Shown: one piece after another, positions 26,701 to 34,182 of the stretch
Numbering within the stretch: the stretch's first letter is position 1
Layout: each line of letters opens with the position of its first letter
Assembly: GCF_001976065.1 (NCBI RefSeq)
Contig: NZ_MNAH01000002.1
Coordinates: forward strand, 238,848-302,847
Length of the DNA stretch: 64,000 bases
Reading direction: 5' to 3'
DNA from: Pseudomonas putida
GTDB taxonomy: Bacteria > Pseudomonadota > Gammaproteobacteria > Pseudomonadales > Pseudomonadaceae
The notes under the pieces: generated by a model
Databases searched by the model: none
What the model was told of the DNA's origin: nothing
What the model saw: the letters and a program-made list of their open reading frames with translations, nothing else
Made by a program: the position numbers and the translations under genes

Positions 26701-26824
26701 GCGGTGGTGCGACGTCGGGGTATTGCGCCACTGGCAACTGAGGAATGGACAGCGCACCGGCCAACAGAATGAACAGGGCAACCACCCAGGCGAACACCGG
26801 GCGGTCGATAAAGAACTGCGGCAT
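23726..26824 (-). CDS. RND multidrug efflux permease (HAE1 family)
   Basis: A 1032-residue inner-membrane proton-drug antiporter of AcrB/MexB type. It begins MPQFFIDRPVFAWV and has twelve helices and two large periplasmic loops. The proton-relay pair D406-D407 is in GILVDDAIVVVENVER, the relay lysine in GLSAKNAILIIEF, and GFSINVLTMFGMVLAIG precedes the Asp pair. The adaptor gene lies 14 bp upstream on the same strand. No outer-membrane channel gene follows, so an OprM-like protein encoded elsewhere must complete the pump. I do not assign a Mex or Ttg name. Confidence 0.93.
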   Translation of the reverse strand: MPQFFIDRPVFAWVVALFILLAGALSIPQLPVAQYPDVAPPQIEIYALYPGASAQTVDESVVSLIEEELNGADHLLYFESQSSLGSATIKATFQPGTDPEMAQVDVQNRLKVVESRLPQAVNQQGLQVEKVSAGFLLLITLTSSDGKLDDVALSDYLARNVMNEIKRLDGVGKAQLYGAERAMRIWIDPQKLIGFNLTPADVNAAIVAQNAQVSAGSIGDLPSRTTQEITATILVKGQLSTPSEFADIVLKANPDGSTVRIGDVARVEIGSQDYQFSTRLNGKPSTAVGVQLAPGANALSTATRVRAKMDELSRYFPAGVEYKIPYDTSPFVKVSITKVVYTLGEAMLLVFAVMFLFLQNIRYTLIPTLVVPVALMGTFATMLALGFSINVLTMFGMVLAIGILVDDAIVVVENVERIMASEGLSPKEATRKAMKQITGAIIGITLVLVAVFIPMAFMQGSVGVIYRQFSLSMATSILFSAFLALTLTPALCATLLKPIAKGEHHEKTGFFGWFNRRFEQLTERYQGWVAYALKRSGRYLLIYGVLLIGLGICFSRLPSSFLPVEDQGYTITDIQLPPGASKNRTVQVVEQIEAHNATEPGVGDSTVILGFSFSGSGQNAALAFTTLKDWSERGSDDTATSIADRANVALSQIKDAMAFAILPPPVDGLGTSSGFEFRLQDRGGLGHATLMQARSELLAAAEKSPILMNVRESALAEAPQVQLIVDRKQANALGVSFADIGSVLSTAVGSAYINDFPNQGRMQRVVVQAEGDQRSQVADLLKMHVRNNTGQMVPLSAFVQAKWTQGPAQLTRYNGYPAISISGEPTPGHSTGQAMAEIERLVAQGPAGLGQEWTGLSLQERLSGSQAPILLGLSLLIVFLCLAALYESWSIPTSVLLVVPLGVLGAVLAVTLRGMPNDVFFKVGLITIIGLSAKNAILIIEFAKSLYDEGHDLLDATLQAARLRLRPIVMTSLAFILGVVPLAIATGASSASQQAIGTGVIGGMITATLAVVFVPVFFVVVMKLVRGRHKDI

Positions 26825-26838
26825 AAAAAGCGTCCTGC

Positions 26839-27996
26839 TTACTGACCCGAGACCTGGGCGAGTGGAAGAGGGGTGTCGTCGATCTGCACGGTCTCGCCGG
26901 GGCGGGCGTGTTGCAGGCCTTCGATGACGATGCGGTCGCCCGGCTTCAGGCCACCGGTGACGATCCAGCGGTCGCCCTGCACGGCGCCCAGTTCCACCTG
27001 TTGCAGGCCCACGCGCTGCTCGGCGTCAATCGACAACACTTGCGCGATGCCAGCGCTGTCACGCTGGATGGCCCGTTGAGGCACGCTGATGCCTTGCTGG
27101 TTCACCCCTTGCTCAAGGCGTACGCGCACGAAGCTGCCGGGGAGCAGGTCGAGATCGGGATTGGGAAATTCGCTGCGCAGGATGATCTGGCCGGTGCCCG
27201 GATCGACCGTGATGTCAGTGAACAGCAGCTTGCCCGGCAATGGGTACACACTGCCGTCGTCCTGTATCAGCGTGGCCTTGACCTGGTCCTGGCCGACCGG
27301 TTGTAACTGCCCGGAACGGAATGAGCGGCGCAGGTCGTTGAGTTCACGGGTCGATTGAGTGAGGTCGGCGTGGATCGGGTTCAACTGCTGGATCAACGCC
27401 AGTGGGGTGGTTTCATTCTGGCCCACCAGTGCGCCTTCGGTGACGAGGGCACGGCCGATGCGCCCGGAAATCGGCGCGGTGACGGTGGCATAACCAAGGT
27501 TCAGTTTCGCCCGCTCGACGGCAGCTTTGCTGGCGGCGACATCGGCAGCGGTCTGCCGCGTGGCGGCCCGGGCGTTGTCGTAGTCCTGGCCACTGATGGC
27601 GTTGCCTTCGATCAACTGGGCGTAACGCTGTTCCTGTAGCCTGGCCTGGAACGCGTTGGCCTCGGCCTTGCGCAGCACGGCCTGGGCGCTGTCGAGGTCG
27701 GCCTTGAACGGCGCCGGGTCGATGCGGAACAGCACATCGCCTTTTTTCACGTCGCTGCCTTCGCGAAAGGCTCGCTGCAACACCACACCGGCCACACGGG
27801 CACGGACTTCGGCAATGCGCGGCGCGGCAATCCGCCCGCTCAGTTCGCTGCTGATCGCCAGCGGGCGAGCCTCGATGGTTTCGATCCGGACGGTGGCCGG
27901 CGGTGCCTGTTCTTCGGCGTTCGAGGCGCTGTCGCATGCGCTCAGCGTCGCCGCCAGTGCCACAAGGCTGAGCCCGGCAAGCAGATTCTTTGACAT
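26839..27996 (-). CDS. RND efflux periplasmic adaptor (membrane fusion lipoprotein)
   Basis: A 385-residue MexA-type adaptor. The start MSKNLLAGLSLVALAATLSAC has a lipobox, so it is anchored at the inner membrane as a lipoprotein. Lipoyl half-motifs (RARVAGVVLQRAFREGSDVKKGDVLFRIDP and LGYATVTAPISGRIGRALVTEGALVG) flank a coiled-coil hairpin. Beta-barrel and membrane-proximal domains follow. The ATG at 27996 is preceded by GGGGTC. A much longer open frame upstream is REP sequence. The gene is co-transcribed with the permease and divergent from the two-component system. Confidence 0.93.
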   Translation of the reverse strand: MSKNLLAGLSLVALAATLSACDSASNAEEQAPPATVRIETIEARPLAISSELSGRIAAPRIAEVRARVAGVVLQRAFREGSDVKKGDVLFRIDPAPFKADLDSAQAVLRKAEANAFQARLQEQRYAQLIEGNAISGQDYDNARAATRQTAADVAASKAAVERAKLNLGYATVTAPISGRIGRALVTEGALVGQNETTPLALIQQLNPIHADLTQSTRELNDLRRSFRSGQLQPVGQDQVKATLIQDDGSVYPLPGKLLFTDITVDPGTGQIILRSEFPNPDLDLLPGSFVRVRLEQGVNQQGISVPQRAIQRDSAGIAQVLSIDAEQRVGLQQVELGAVQGDRWIVTGGLKPGDRIVIEGLQHARPGETVQIDDTPLPLAQVSGQ

Positions 27997-28149
27997 GAAT
28001 GACCCCAATAATGACCCCCAGCATCCTACTGGGCGACGGCGAGGGTAGCGGTGAAGCTTTGTTGGTGCTGTGTGAAATTGTGTAAGGGTTTTACTTGGGG
28101 GCAGGTGAGGGCGTATATCCTGAGCATCTTGAATTTTATTGCGACTGTC

Positions 28150-28256
28150 CCGGCCTCTTCGCGGGCAGGCCCGCTCCCACAGGGTTGCGCTGTGAACACA
28201 AATTTTGTGAACGCCATCGGCCACTGTGGGAGCGGGCTTGCCCGCGAAGAGGCCGG
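28150..28256. repeat. BIME between the pump operon and the two-component system
   Basis: Inverted REPs, with arms cggcctcttcgcgggcaggc and the complement ending cgcgaagaggccgg, lie about 45 bp apart. They sit in the divergent intergenic region, an unusual place for BIMEs, which are more often at gene ends. Confidence 0.8.
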
Positions 28257-28288
28257 AACATTCGCCACAGCACTTTCTGGAAACACCC

Positions 28289-28990
28289 ATGCCCAACATC
28301 CTCCTGGTCGAAGACGACACCGCACTCGCCGAACTGATTGCCAGCTACCTGGAACGCAACGGTTACTCCGTCAGCGTGATCAGCCGCGGCGACCAGGTGC
28401 GCGAGCGTGCGCGGCTCAATCCGCCGGACCTGGTCATCCTCGACCTGATGCTGCCCGGTCTCGATGGCCTGCAGGTGTGCCGCTTTCTGCGCGCCGATTC
28501 GGCGACCTTGCCGATCCTGATGCTCACGGCCCGCGACGACAGCCACGACCAGGTGCTGGGCCTGGAAATGGGCGCCGACGACTACGTCACCAAACCTTGC
28601 GAACCCCGGGTGCTGCTGGCCCGGGTGCGCACCTTGCTGCGGCGCAGCAGCCTCAGCGAGCCACTGGCGGTCAATGACCGTATCCTCATGGGCAACCTGT
28701 GCATCGACCTGTCCGAACGCACGGTGACCTGGCGCGGACAACCGGTGGAGTTGTCCAGCGGTGAATACAACCTGCTGGTGGTGCTGGCCCGGCATGCCGG
28801 TGAAGTGCTGAGCCGCGACCAGATCCTGCAACGCCTGCGCGGCATCGAATTCAACGGCACCGACCGTTCGGTGGACGTGGCGATCTCCAAGTTGCGGCGC
28901 AAGTTCGATGACAACGCTGGCGAAGCGCGCAAGATCAAGACCGTGTGGGGCAAGGGCTACCTGTTCAGCCGTTCCGAGTGGGAATGCTGA
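28289..28990 (+). CDS. OmpR-family response regulator (RstA-like)
   Basis: The 233-residue product has a receiver domain with acidic pair ED near residue 8-9, phospho-acceptor D52 in LVILDLMLPGLDG, and K in VTKPCEPRVLL. A C-terminal winged helix follows (SSGEYNLLVVLARHAGEVLSRDQILQRLRGIEFNGTDRSVDVAISKLRRK). It is followed after four bases by its kinase gene. Divergence from the RND pump suggests, but does not prove, that it regulates it. Confidence 0.92.
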   Translation: MPNILLVEDDTALAELIASYLERNGYSVSVISRGDQVRERARLNPPDLVILDLMLPGLDGLQVCRFLRADSATLPILMLTARDDSHDQVLGLEMGADDYVTKPCEPRVLLARVRTLLRRSSLSEPLAVNDRILMGNLCIDLSERTVTWRGQPVELSSGEYNLLVVLARHAGEVLSRDQILQRLRGIEFNGTDRSVDVAISKLRRKFDDNAGEARKIKTVWGKGYLFSRSEWEC

Positions 28991-28994
28991 GACG

Positions 28995-30293
28995 ATGTTC
29001 AGGATCCTCTTTCGCCTGTACCTGGTGACCATCGTCTCTTTCAGTGCCGCCATCTACCTGGTGCCGGACCTGGTGATCAAGGTTTTCCACGAGCGCTTCC
29101 TCACCTACAACCTCGACTATTCCCGAGGGCTGCAAACCCTGATGGTCAAGCAGTTCAAGGCCGTCCCGACCGAACAATGGCCGGCATTGGCCGCGGAAAT
29201 GGACAAGGAGTTCCAGCCGCTGCACATCGTGCTCAGCGGCAACGACGATGCCGGGTTTTCCCTTGAGGAACAACAGCGTTTGCGACGCGGCGAAAACGTC
29301 GTTCGCATTGGCGACTGGGGCTGGCGCACCTTGGCCGTGGCGCCGCTGAACGAACAAACGGTGGTGCAAATGGTCGTGCCGCCGGACCCGATGGACGTCA
29401 GCCTGTTGTACTGGAGCATCAACGTGCTTATAGGCGCGACCATGCTAGCGTGCCTGTTGCTGTGGCTGCGCCCGCACTGGCGTGACCTGGAACGCCTGAA
29501 GAGCGCGGCGGAACGCTTCGGCAAGGGCCATTTGAGCGAGCGCACACAGATTGCCCCCAGCTCCAACATCGGCGGCCTGGCCAACGTCTTCGACACCATG
29601 GCCGGCGACATCGAGAACCTGCTGAACCAGCAAAGGGACTTGCTCAACGCGGTTTCCCACGAACTGCGTACCCCCCTGACACGCCTGGATTTCGGCCTGG
29701 CCCTGGCCCTGTCCGATGACCTGCCGGCGACCAGCCGCGAGCGCTTGCAGGGGTTGGTCGATCACATTCGCGAACTCGATGAACTGGTGCTGGAGTTGCT
29801 GTCCTACAGCCGCCTGCAAAACCCGGCGCGGGTGCCGGAGCAGGTCGAGGTGTCGCTGGATGAATTCATCGACAGCATCCTGGGCAGCATCGATGACGAA
29901 CAAGCCCCGGACATCGTCATCGACGTGCTGCTGCACGGCCAGCTCGAACGCTTCAGCCTCGACCCGCGCCTGACCGCCCGCGCCCTGCAGAACCTGCTGC
30001 GCAATGCCATGCGCTATTGCGAAAAGCGCATCCAGATCGGTGTGCAGGTGTGCCCCAAGGGCTGTGAAATCTGGGTGGATGACGACGGCATCGGCATCCC
30101 GGATGACGAGCGTGAGCGGATTTTCGAGCCGTTCTACCGACTCGATCGCAGCCGGGATCGGGCCACCGGTGGGTTTGGCCTGGGGCTGGCGATCAGTCGC
30201 CGGGCGCTGGAGGCGCAGGGTGGGACGCTGACGGTCGAGTCATCACCGTTGGGCGGGGCGCGGTTCAGGTTGTGGTTGCCACCTCTGTTTTAA
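28995..30293 (+). CDS. Sensor histidine kinase (RstB-like)
   Basis: A 432-residue inner-membrane kinase with an N-terminal helix (ILFRLYLVTIVSFSAAIYLV) and a periplasmic sensor of about 130 residues. A second helix (LYWSINVLIGATMLACLLLWL) leads to HAMP, the H-box NAVSHELRTPLTRLDF with H222, an N-box (QNLLRNAMRYCEKR), a G1 box (WVDDDGIGIP) and a G2 box (TGGFGLGLAISRRA). Its last 130 bp recur almost identically at 32316-32456. Compared with that copy (RFRLRLPTPG) the C-terminus here reads RFRLWLPPLF. Confidence 0.93.
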   Translation: MFRILFRLYLVTIVSFSAAIYLVPDLVIKVFHERFLTYNLDYSRGLQTLMVKQFKAVPTEQWPALAAEMDKEFQPLHIVLSGNDDAGFSLEEQQRLRRGENVVRIGDWGWRTLAVAPLNEQTVVQMVVPPDPMDVSLLYWSINVLIGATMLACLLLWLRPHWRDLERLKSAAERFGKGHLSERTQIAPSSNIGGLANVFDTMAGDIENLLNQQRDLLNAVSHELRTPLTRLDFGLALALSDDLPATSRERLQGLVDHIRELDELVLELLSYSRLQNPARVPEQVEVSLDEFIDSILGSIDDEQAPDIVIDVLLHGQLERFSLDPRLTARALQNLLRNAMRYCEKRIQIGVQVCPKGCEIWVDDDGIGIPDDERERIFEPFYRLDRSRDRATGGFGLGLAISRRALEAQGGTLTVESSPLGGARFRLWLPPLF

Positions 30294-30415
30294 AGTGCGG
30301 GCGACAGGGCGAGGTATACCGTGCGGGCGGGTACCGCAGGAGAGTTTACAAGGGCGCAGGATCTTGTGACGCTCGCGATGACATTCGGACAGACGGGTGA
30401 TGAATCGACATCGAA

Positions 30416-30431
30416 CTGTTATTTTTGACAG
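30416..30431. promoter_or_regulatory. Palindrome CTGTTA-N4-TGACAG, site 3
   Basis: One mismatch from the CTGTCA-N4-TGACAG palindrome, spacer TTTT, 58 bp upstream of the protease start codon. AT-rich surroundings suit a promoter. Confidence 0.5.
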
Positions 30432-30489
30432 TAGAAAGAAACGTCGACGAAGTATTTCATGTTCTTCAAACCACACGGAGGTAGATGAC

Positions 30490-32043
30490 ATGAAAAAAAC
30501 ATCTCAGTTTGCTGTCTTACTCGCCAGTTTCTACTCCATCGCAAGTTGGGCTGACAGTATGTTAGTGCCAGCGAGTTCCTCCGCTATCGCGCCCATGGCC
30601 GGGATTGCCGATTTGATTTCAGTTTCAGAACCAAAGGCGAAGCGTTTTCTCGCAACAGGCCGTTTTAACTCAACCATAGGCTTGGGCTGGAATTGCACGG
30701 CGACGCTTATCGCCAGCAGTAAAAAACCTGATCCTGCCATGCCTGCCCTTATATTAACGGCAGCACATTGCGCCAATCCTTCGGGACTTACTGGCGACAA
30801 TGAAGTGGTTATAGATAGGCCGATGGCGCCGGGCTGGCAGTTCACACCGGCCTATTTTCACGACAACAAAGATGACCATACTCCTATCCCCATCAAACGC
30901 ATTGTTTATTCCAGTATGAAGTCCACCGATGTTGCAGTCCTGGAGTTGGACGCCACGTATGCCGAGTTGAGTTCTCGGAATATAGAACCCTTGATGCTCG
31001 CGAGTTTCAACGCATCGACTAATGATATTGACATGGCGCATATCCCATTGGGGCTCTTTCCTGGGGGATTTTTTCTTCGTTACTCGGCGTGCAAGGTGAC
31101 GTCAGCACGCCCAATTTTTGAAGGGTATTCGCCGATCCGCGAAGATAACCCGTGGTATTGGCCAAAAGCGTTGCCCACTGACTGCGTGGGTGTATACGGG
31201 GGGTCGTCGGGTTCTCCGGTTTTTGTGAAAGACGGATCAACAGTGGTTGGCATCCTGGCTACTGCGGTAGAGCCCAGTCTGAACGGTTGCGGATATGGTC
31301 GCCCTTGTGAAATCGCCGATGATAGTTTGATCAGCCGCCCGGATGCGGTCTATTTCAATACAGTCGATCACATACTGCGCGCGTTGAAAGCCGATAACAC
31401 ACTTGATTTGAGCAAACTCGATCAGGGGGATGGCGTTGGACTGACACGAGTGGGCCCCTGGTCAACCCGTTCGGAGGTCGCGGATGTTACCGGAAAGCTG
31501 CAACCGGCCCGATGGGATCTAGAGATCGCCTCGGGGTTTCAACGTATTCGGTACAAAACTGGCCCGGCAAGCTCTACGCATTGTGATCAACCCAAAGGCT
31601 ATGGCGAAGCGCTGAACGTAGCGGACCAGCCGCTTCTGCGGTTACCGGTTGACCCGAAAGAAGGCATCCAGGCGATCTGTGTAATTGGTCAAAAAACAGC
31701 TCAAACGGCTTGGCAATCCGAACGTGATGCGACGATCAAGCTGCGCCAGATAGACAACACTGCACCGGTGGACAGCCCCGTTTTTCATGTCGATGAAGAT
31801 CCGTCATTTTGGTTTGCGTCTACTCATAACAATCTCAATGAAGTTGTAAGCACTTTCATTAAGTATGGCCCCCTGGATTCAACAGATTGTGCAAATGCGG
31901 ATGGATATTTTCCTCAAATCCCTGGGAAAAGCAGACAGCTATCCAAAACTAGCAGTTGGCGTGTGTGCTATTTGGGCAAGGATGAAGCAGGAAATAACTC
32001 TCCCCACTTCAGTCGGGATTTAGTGGCGAGTCCGAAAGGTTAA
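30490..32043 (+). CDS. Exported trypsin-like serine protease
   Basis: The 517-residue product has a signal peptide (KKTSQFAVLLASFYSIASWA) and a chymotrypsin-type triad: H93 in LTAAHC, D147 in STDVAVLEL and S240 in GGSSGSPVF. The Ser motif differs from classical GDSGGP. Several cysteine pairs suit a periplasmic or secreted protein. The C-terminal 200 residues hold two similar beta-type segments (FQRIRYKTGPASSTHCDQPKGY and TFIKYGPLDSTDCANADGY, each near AICVIG or WRVCYLG), probably ancillary repeats. GGAGG lies upstream of the ATG. Base composition is more AT-rich than its neighbours, suggesting acquisition. Confidence 0.82.
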   Translation: MKKTSQFAVLLASFYSIASWADSMLVPASSSAIAPMAGIADLISVSEPKAKRFLATGRFNSTIGLGWNCTATLIASSKKPDPAMPALILTAAHCANPSGLTGDNEVVIDRPMAPGWQFTPAYFHDNKDDHTPIPIKRIVYSSMKSTDVAVLELDATYAELSSRNIEPLMLASFNASTNDIDMAHIPLGLFPGGFFLRYSACKVTSARPIFEGYSPIREDNPWYWPKALPTDCVGVYGGSSGSPVFVKDGSTVVGILATAVEPSLNGCGYGRPCEIADDSLISRPDAVYFNTVDHILRALKADNTLDLSKLDQGDGVGLTRVGPWSTRSEVADVTGKLQPARWDLEIASGFQRIRYKTGPASSTHCDQPKGYGEALNVADQPLLRLPVDPKEGIQAICVIGQKTAQTAWQSERDATIKLRQIDNTAPVDSPVFHVDEDPSFWFASTHNNLNEVVSTFIKYGPLDSTDCANADGYFPQIPGKSRQLSKTSSWRVCYLGKDEAGNNSPHFSRDLVASPKG

Positions 32044-32074
32044 AAGCAGAGCGGTTCAGCGTGGAAGCGATACT

Positions 32075-32312
32075 CAAGCGAAAACCCGATCAGCATTCAT
32101 GCGTGCTCCATGTCAGACCAGTAAACGATGTTCATCTCGTGCTGACGCTTCTGGGCAAAGTCCCGCTGGTCGCTGTTGGAGTGGGTGACGCAGGGCGCCA
32201 TGGGGCTGTGTAGTGTGTCCAGGTAGTTAACCTGCGCAATCGCCACGCCATCGAATTCGAGGATTTGCGCACGCTTGAATTCGGGGCGCGGCAAGGTCAG
32301 TTGGGGTGTGCC
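32075..32312 (-). pseudogene. Fragment of an anti-sigma factor gene
   Basis: On the minus strand, LPRPEFKRAQILEFDGVAIAQVNYLD through MNIVYWSDMEHA matches residues of the intact anti-sigma gene at 32874-33635 (LPRAEFKRAQILEYDGVAIAQISYLD...MNIVYWADREHA). The Trp codon after EHA is TGA here, a premature stop, but similarity continues for four more codons (MLIG). Both ends break off sharply, on one side into the histidine-kinase fragment. Clearly a decayed partial copy. Confidence 0.85.
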
Positions 32313-32315
32313 CCA

Positions 32316-32469
32316 ACTCGATCGCAGCCGGGATCGGGCCACCGGTGGGTTTGGCCTGGGGCTGGCCATCAGTCGCCGGGCGCTGGAGGCGCAGGGTGGG
32401 ACGCTGACGGTCGAGTCATCACCGTTGGGCGGGGCGCGGTTTCGGTTAAGGTTACCGACGCCGGGTTGA
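32316..32469 (+). pseudogene. 3'-end fragment of the histidine kinase gene
   Basis: This copies 30140-30265 with one mismatch in about 124 bp, then diverges in the last codons and ends RFRLRLPTPG plus stop. It contains only the G2-box region (TGGFGLGLAISRRALEAQGG), so it cannot function. It directly adjoins the anti-sigma fragment. Confidence 0.9.
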
Positions 32470-32491
32470 TTACGACCAACGGTTGGTTCAT

Positions 32492-32507
32492 CTGTCAAAT
32501 CTGACAG
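32492..32507. promoter_or_regulatory. Palindrome CTGTCA-N4-TGACAG, site 4
   Basis: An exact copy with spacer AATC, 73 bp upstream of the 92-aa orphan gene and 22 bp after the kinase fragment. Confidence 0.6.
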
Positions 32508-32580
32508 TAGCCACAGTCGCCGCTTGCGCGTTTCATGGGCCTTGGCACTCAGGATTGACGGCAGGTCAGGAGAGTTAGCA

Positions 32581-32859
32581 ATGGGCGAGCCAATCACAAG
32601 AACAATTGGGCAGGGCACCATCGACGCGATCAGGGAAGTCAGGGTCGACACGACATCAACCTCTTTCGCCCTGGTCCTTCCAGATGACGGGTTCGCTTCC
32701 AGGTTGGCGATCCGTATTGGTCCCCATGCCACAGCAGATGGAGAGGACTTTTTCCTGGTGGGCGACAAGGTCAGGTACACCGTGCTGAAGGGGGCGGGGG
32801 AAGCGTTTCCCAAGGCGCAAGACCTCGTGAAACTGCAAACGCTGCCGCGCTCTGTGTAG
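32581..32859 (+). CDS. Small protein of unknown function (92 aa)
   Basis: Starts MGEPITRTIGQGTIDAIREV with AGGAG upstream. The sequence is a compact alternation of beta-type stretches (TSFALVLPDD, RLAIRIGP, FFLVGDKVRYTVL), without membrane segment or signal peptide. No family recognised. A CTGTCA-N4-TGACAG palindrome lies just upstream, tying it to the accessory genes. It converges with the anti-sigma gene. Confidence 0.65.
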   Translation: MGEPITRTIGQGTIDAIREVRVDTTSTSFALVLPDDGFASRLAIRIGPHATADGEDFFLVGDKVRYTVLKGAGEAFPKAQDLVKLQTLPRSV

Positions 32860-32873
32860 GCGCTGGCGCAGGG

Positions 32874-33635
32874 TCAGGCGTTCAATCGGGTGCGTAACTG
32901 TTTGGCCATGTCCTCAAGGTCGGCCATCGAGTTACGCCCGATCAACATCCACGCATGTTCCCGATCTGCCCAGTAGACAATGTTCATCCCGTGCCGACGT
33001 TCCTGGGCGAAATGGCGGCTGCCGCTGTTGGAGCGCGTGATGCACAGCGCCATCGGCCCGTGAGCCGGATCCAGGTAGCTGATCTGGGCGATGGCCACGC
33101 CATCGTATTCAAGGATTTGCGCGCGTTTGAATTCGGCGCGTGGAAGGGCCAGTTTTGCAGGTACAAGACTGAGGCCCAGCCGAGCATCGATGGTCTGCAG
33201 TTGCGCCCGTTGCGTCGCTTCGTCAGTGGGCAAATGGTCGAGGGTTTCCGGTACGTACAGCACCATGTAATCCGCCACCAGTCCGCGCCAACTGTGGCTT
33301 TGCTGACTGCTTTGCCAGCCGAGGAACAAACGGTCCGCGACCACGCCGCCTGCCACCAGCCCGGCCGCTGCCGCCAGGAACCAGCGCCGGCTGTGCGTTG
33401 GGCGGGCAGGTACGGGCAAGGTGTCGAGCATGGCCTGCAGGCGATCCACCGGTGCCTGCTTTGCCAACTCGTCATAGGCGTCCTTGAACGGCAGATTGCT
33501 GCGGGCCAACCATTGCAGGCGCAGGCCAAGCATCGGGTCCTGGACGAGGGCCGCGTCGATGTGGGCGCGTTGTTCGGCGTCGAGCTGGTTGTCCAGGTAG
33601 GCCACCAATTGCTCATCCGAGGGTATCGCGTTCAT
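32874..33635 (-). CDS. Membrane anti-sigma factor
   Basis: A 253-residue protein. The N-terminal cytoplasmic part (SDEQLVAYLDNQLDAEQRAHIDAALVQDP) is of the anti-sigma domain type, without a Cys-His zinc motif. A single membrane helix (WFLAAAAGLVAGGVVADRLFL) and a C-terminal periplasmic domain follow. The start overlaps the ECF sigma stop by four bases, the usual sigma/anti-sigma pairing. A decayed duplicate of its central part is at 32075-32312. Confidence 0.88.
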   Translation of the reverse strand: MNAIPSDEQLVAYLDNQLDAEQRAHIDAALVQDPMLGLRLQWLARSNLPFKDAYDELAKQAPVDRLQAMLDTLPVPARPTHSRRWFLAAAAGLVAGGVVADRLFLGWQSSQQSHSWRGLVADYMVLYVPETLDHLPTDEATQRAQLQTIDARLGLSLVPAKLALPRAEFKRAQILEYDGVAIAQISYLDPAHGPMALCITRSNSGSRHFAQERRHGMNIVYWADREHAWMLIGRNSMADLEDMAKQLRTRLNA

Positions 33636-34159
33636 CGACGTTCTCCGGTGGAAGGGTTGGGCACCGTGTGCAGTGGCGGATATTCGGCGAGTTTCGCCCG
33701 CGCGGTGGCCAGCCGGCTCATCACGGTGCCAATGGGTACTTGCAGGACTTCGGCAACTTCGCGGTAGGACAAACCCTCGACGTAGGTGAGAAATACCGTT
33801 TCGCGCTGGGCTTCGGGCAGCGCGTCGACGCGGCGGATGACCTGCGCCGCCAATACATGAGTCTGCGCTGCATATTCGCCGTCAAACGACAGGGCGCTAT
33901 CGGGCTCGACAATTCCCTGGCCCTGATGCACCCGGCGGGTCCGGATTTCGTTCAGCCAGATCGAATGCAGAATGCTCATCAGCCAGCGGTCCATACGGGT
34001 GCCCGGGGTAAATTGTCCGGCACGTTCGAGCGCGCGCACGCACGTTGCCTGCACCAGGTCTTCGGCGACGTGCCGTTGTCGCGACAACAGCAGGCCATAG
34101 CGCCACAAACGCGCCAGATGCTGGCCCAGTTCTGCCCTTATTTCCTGAATGCTGGCGAT
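33632..34159 (-). CDS. ECF RNA polymerase sigma factor
   Basis: Region 2 reads VAEDLVQATCVRALERAGQFTPGTRMDRWLMSILHSIWLNEIRTRR. Region 4 reads LPEAQRETVFLTYVEGLSYREVAEVLQVPIGTVMSRLATARAKL. Its activity is presumably held by the overlapping membrane anti-sigma gene. No ATG, GTG or TTG is well placed. The only strong ribosome site, GGAGG, is followed five bases later by ATC at 34159, which I take as a tentative rare start. The frame stays open to a TTG at 34252 inside the upstream gene. The sigma coding region itself is certain. Confidence 0.88.
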   Translation of the reverse strand: MASIQEIRAELGQHLARLWRYGLLLSRQRHVAEDLVQATCVRALERAGQFTPGTRMDRWLMSILHSIWLNEIRTRRVHQGQGIVEPDSALSFDGEYAAQTHVLAAQVIRRVDALPEAQRETVFLTYVEGLSYREVAEVLQVPIGTVMSRLATARAKLAEYPPLHTVPNPSTGERR

Positions 34160-34182
34160 AGAGACCTCCGTGCGCCCGGTTG

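Noticed and set aside
26839..28320. Longer form of the RND adaptor starting at 28320
   Set aside because: The extra 108 residues are translated REP and spacer sequence. The lipoprotein signal begins at 27996.
32097..32813. Minus-strand open frame of 238 codons
   Set aside because: Only its last ~70 codons resemble a protein (the anti-sigma fragment). The rest is antisense to the kinase fragment and the 92-aa gene.
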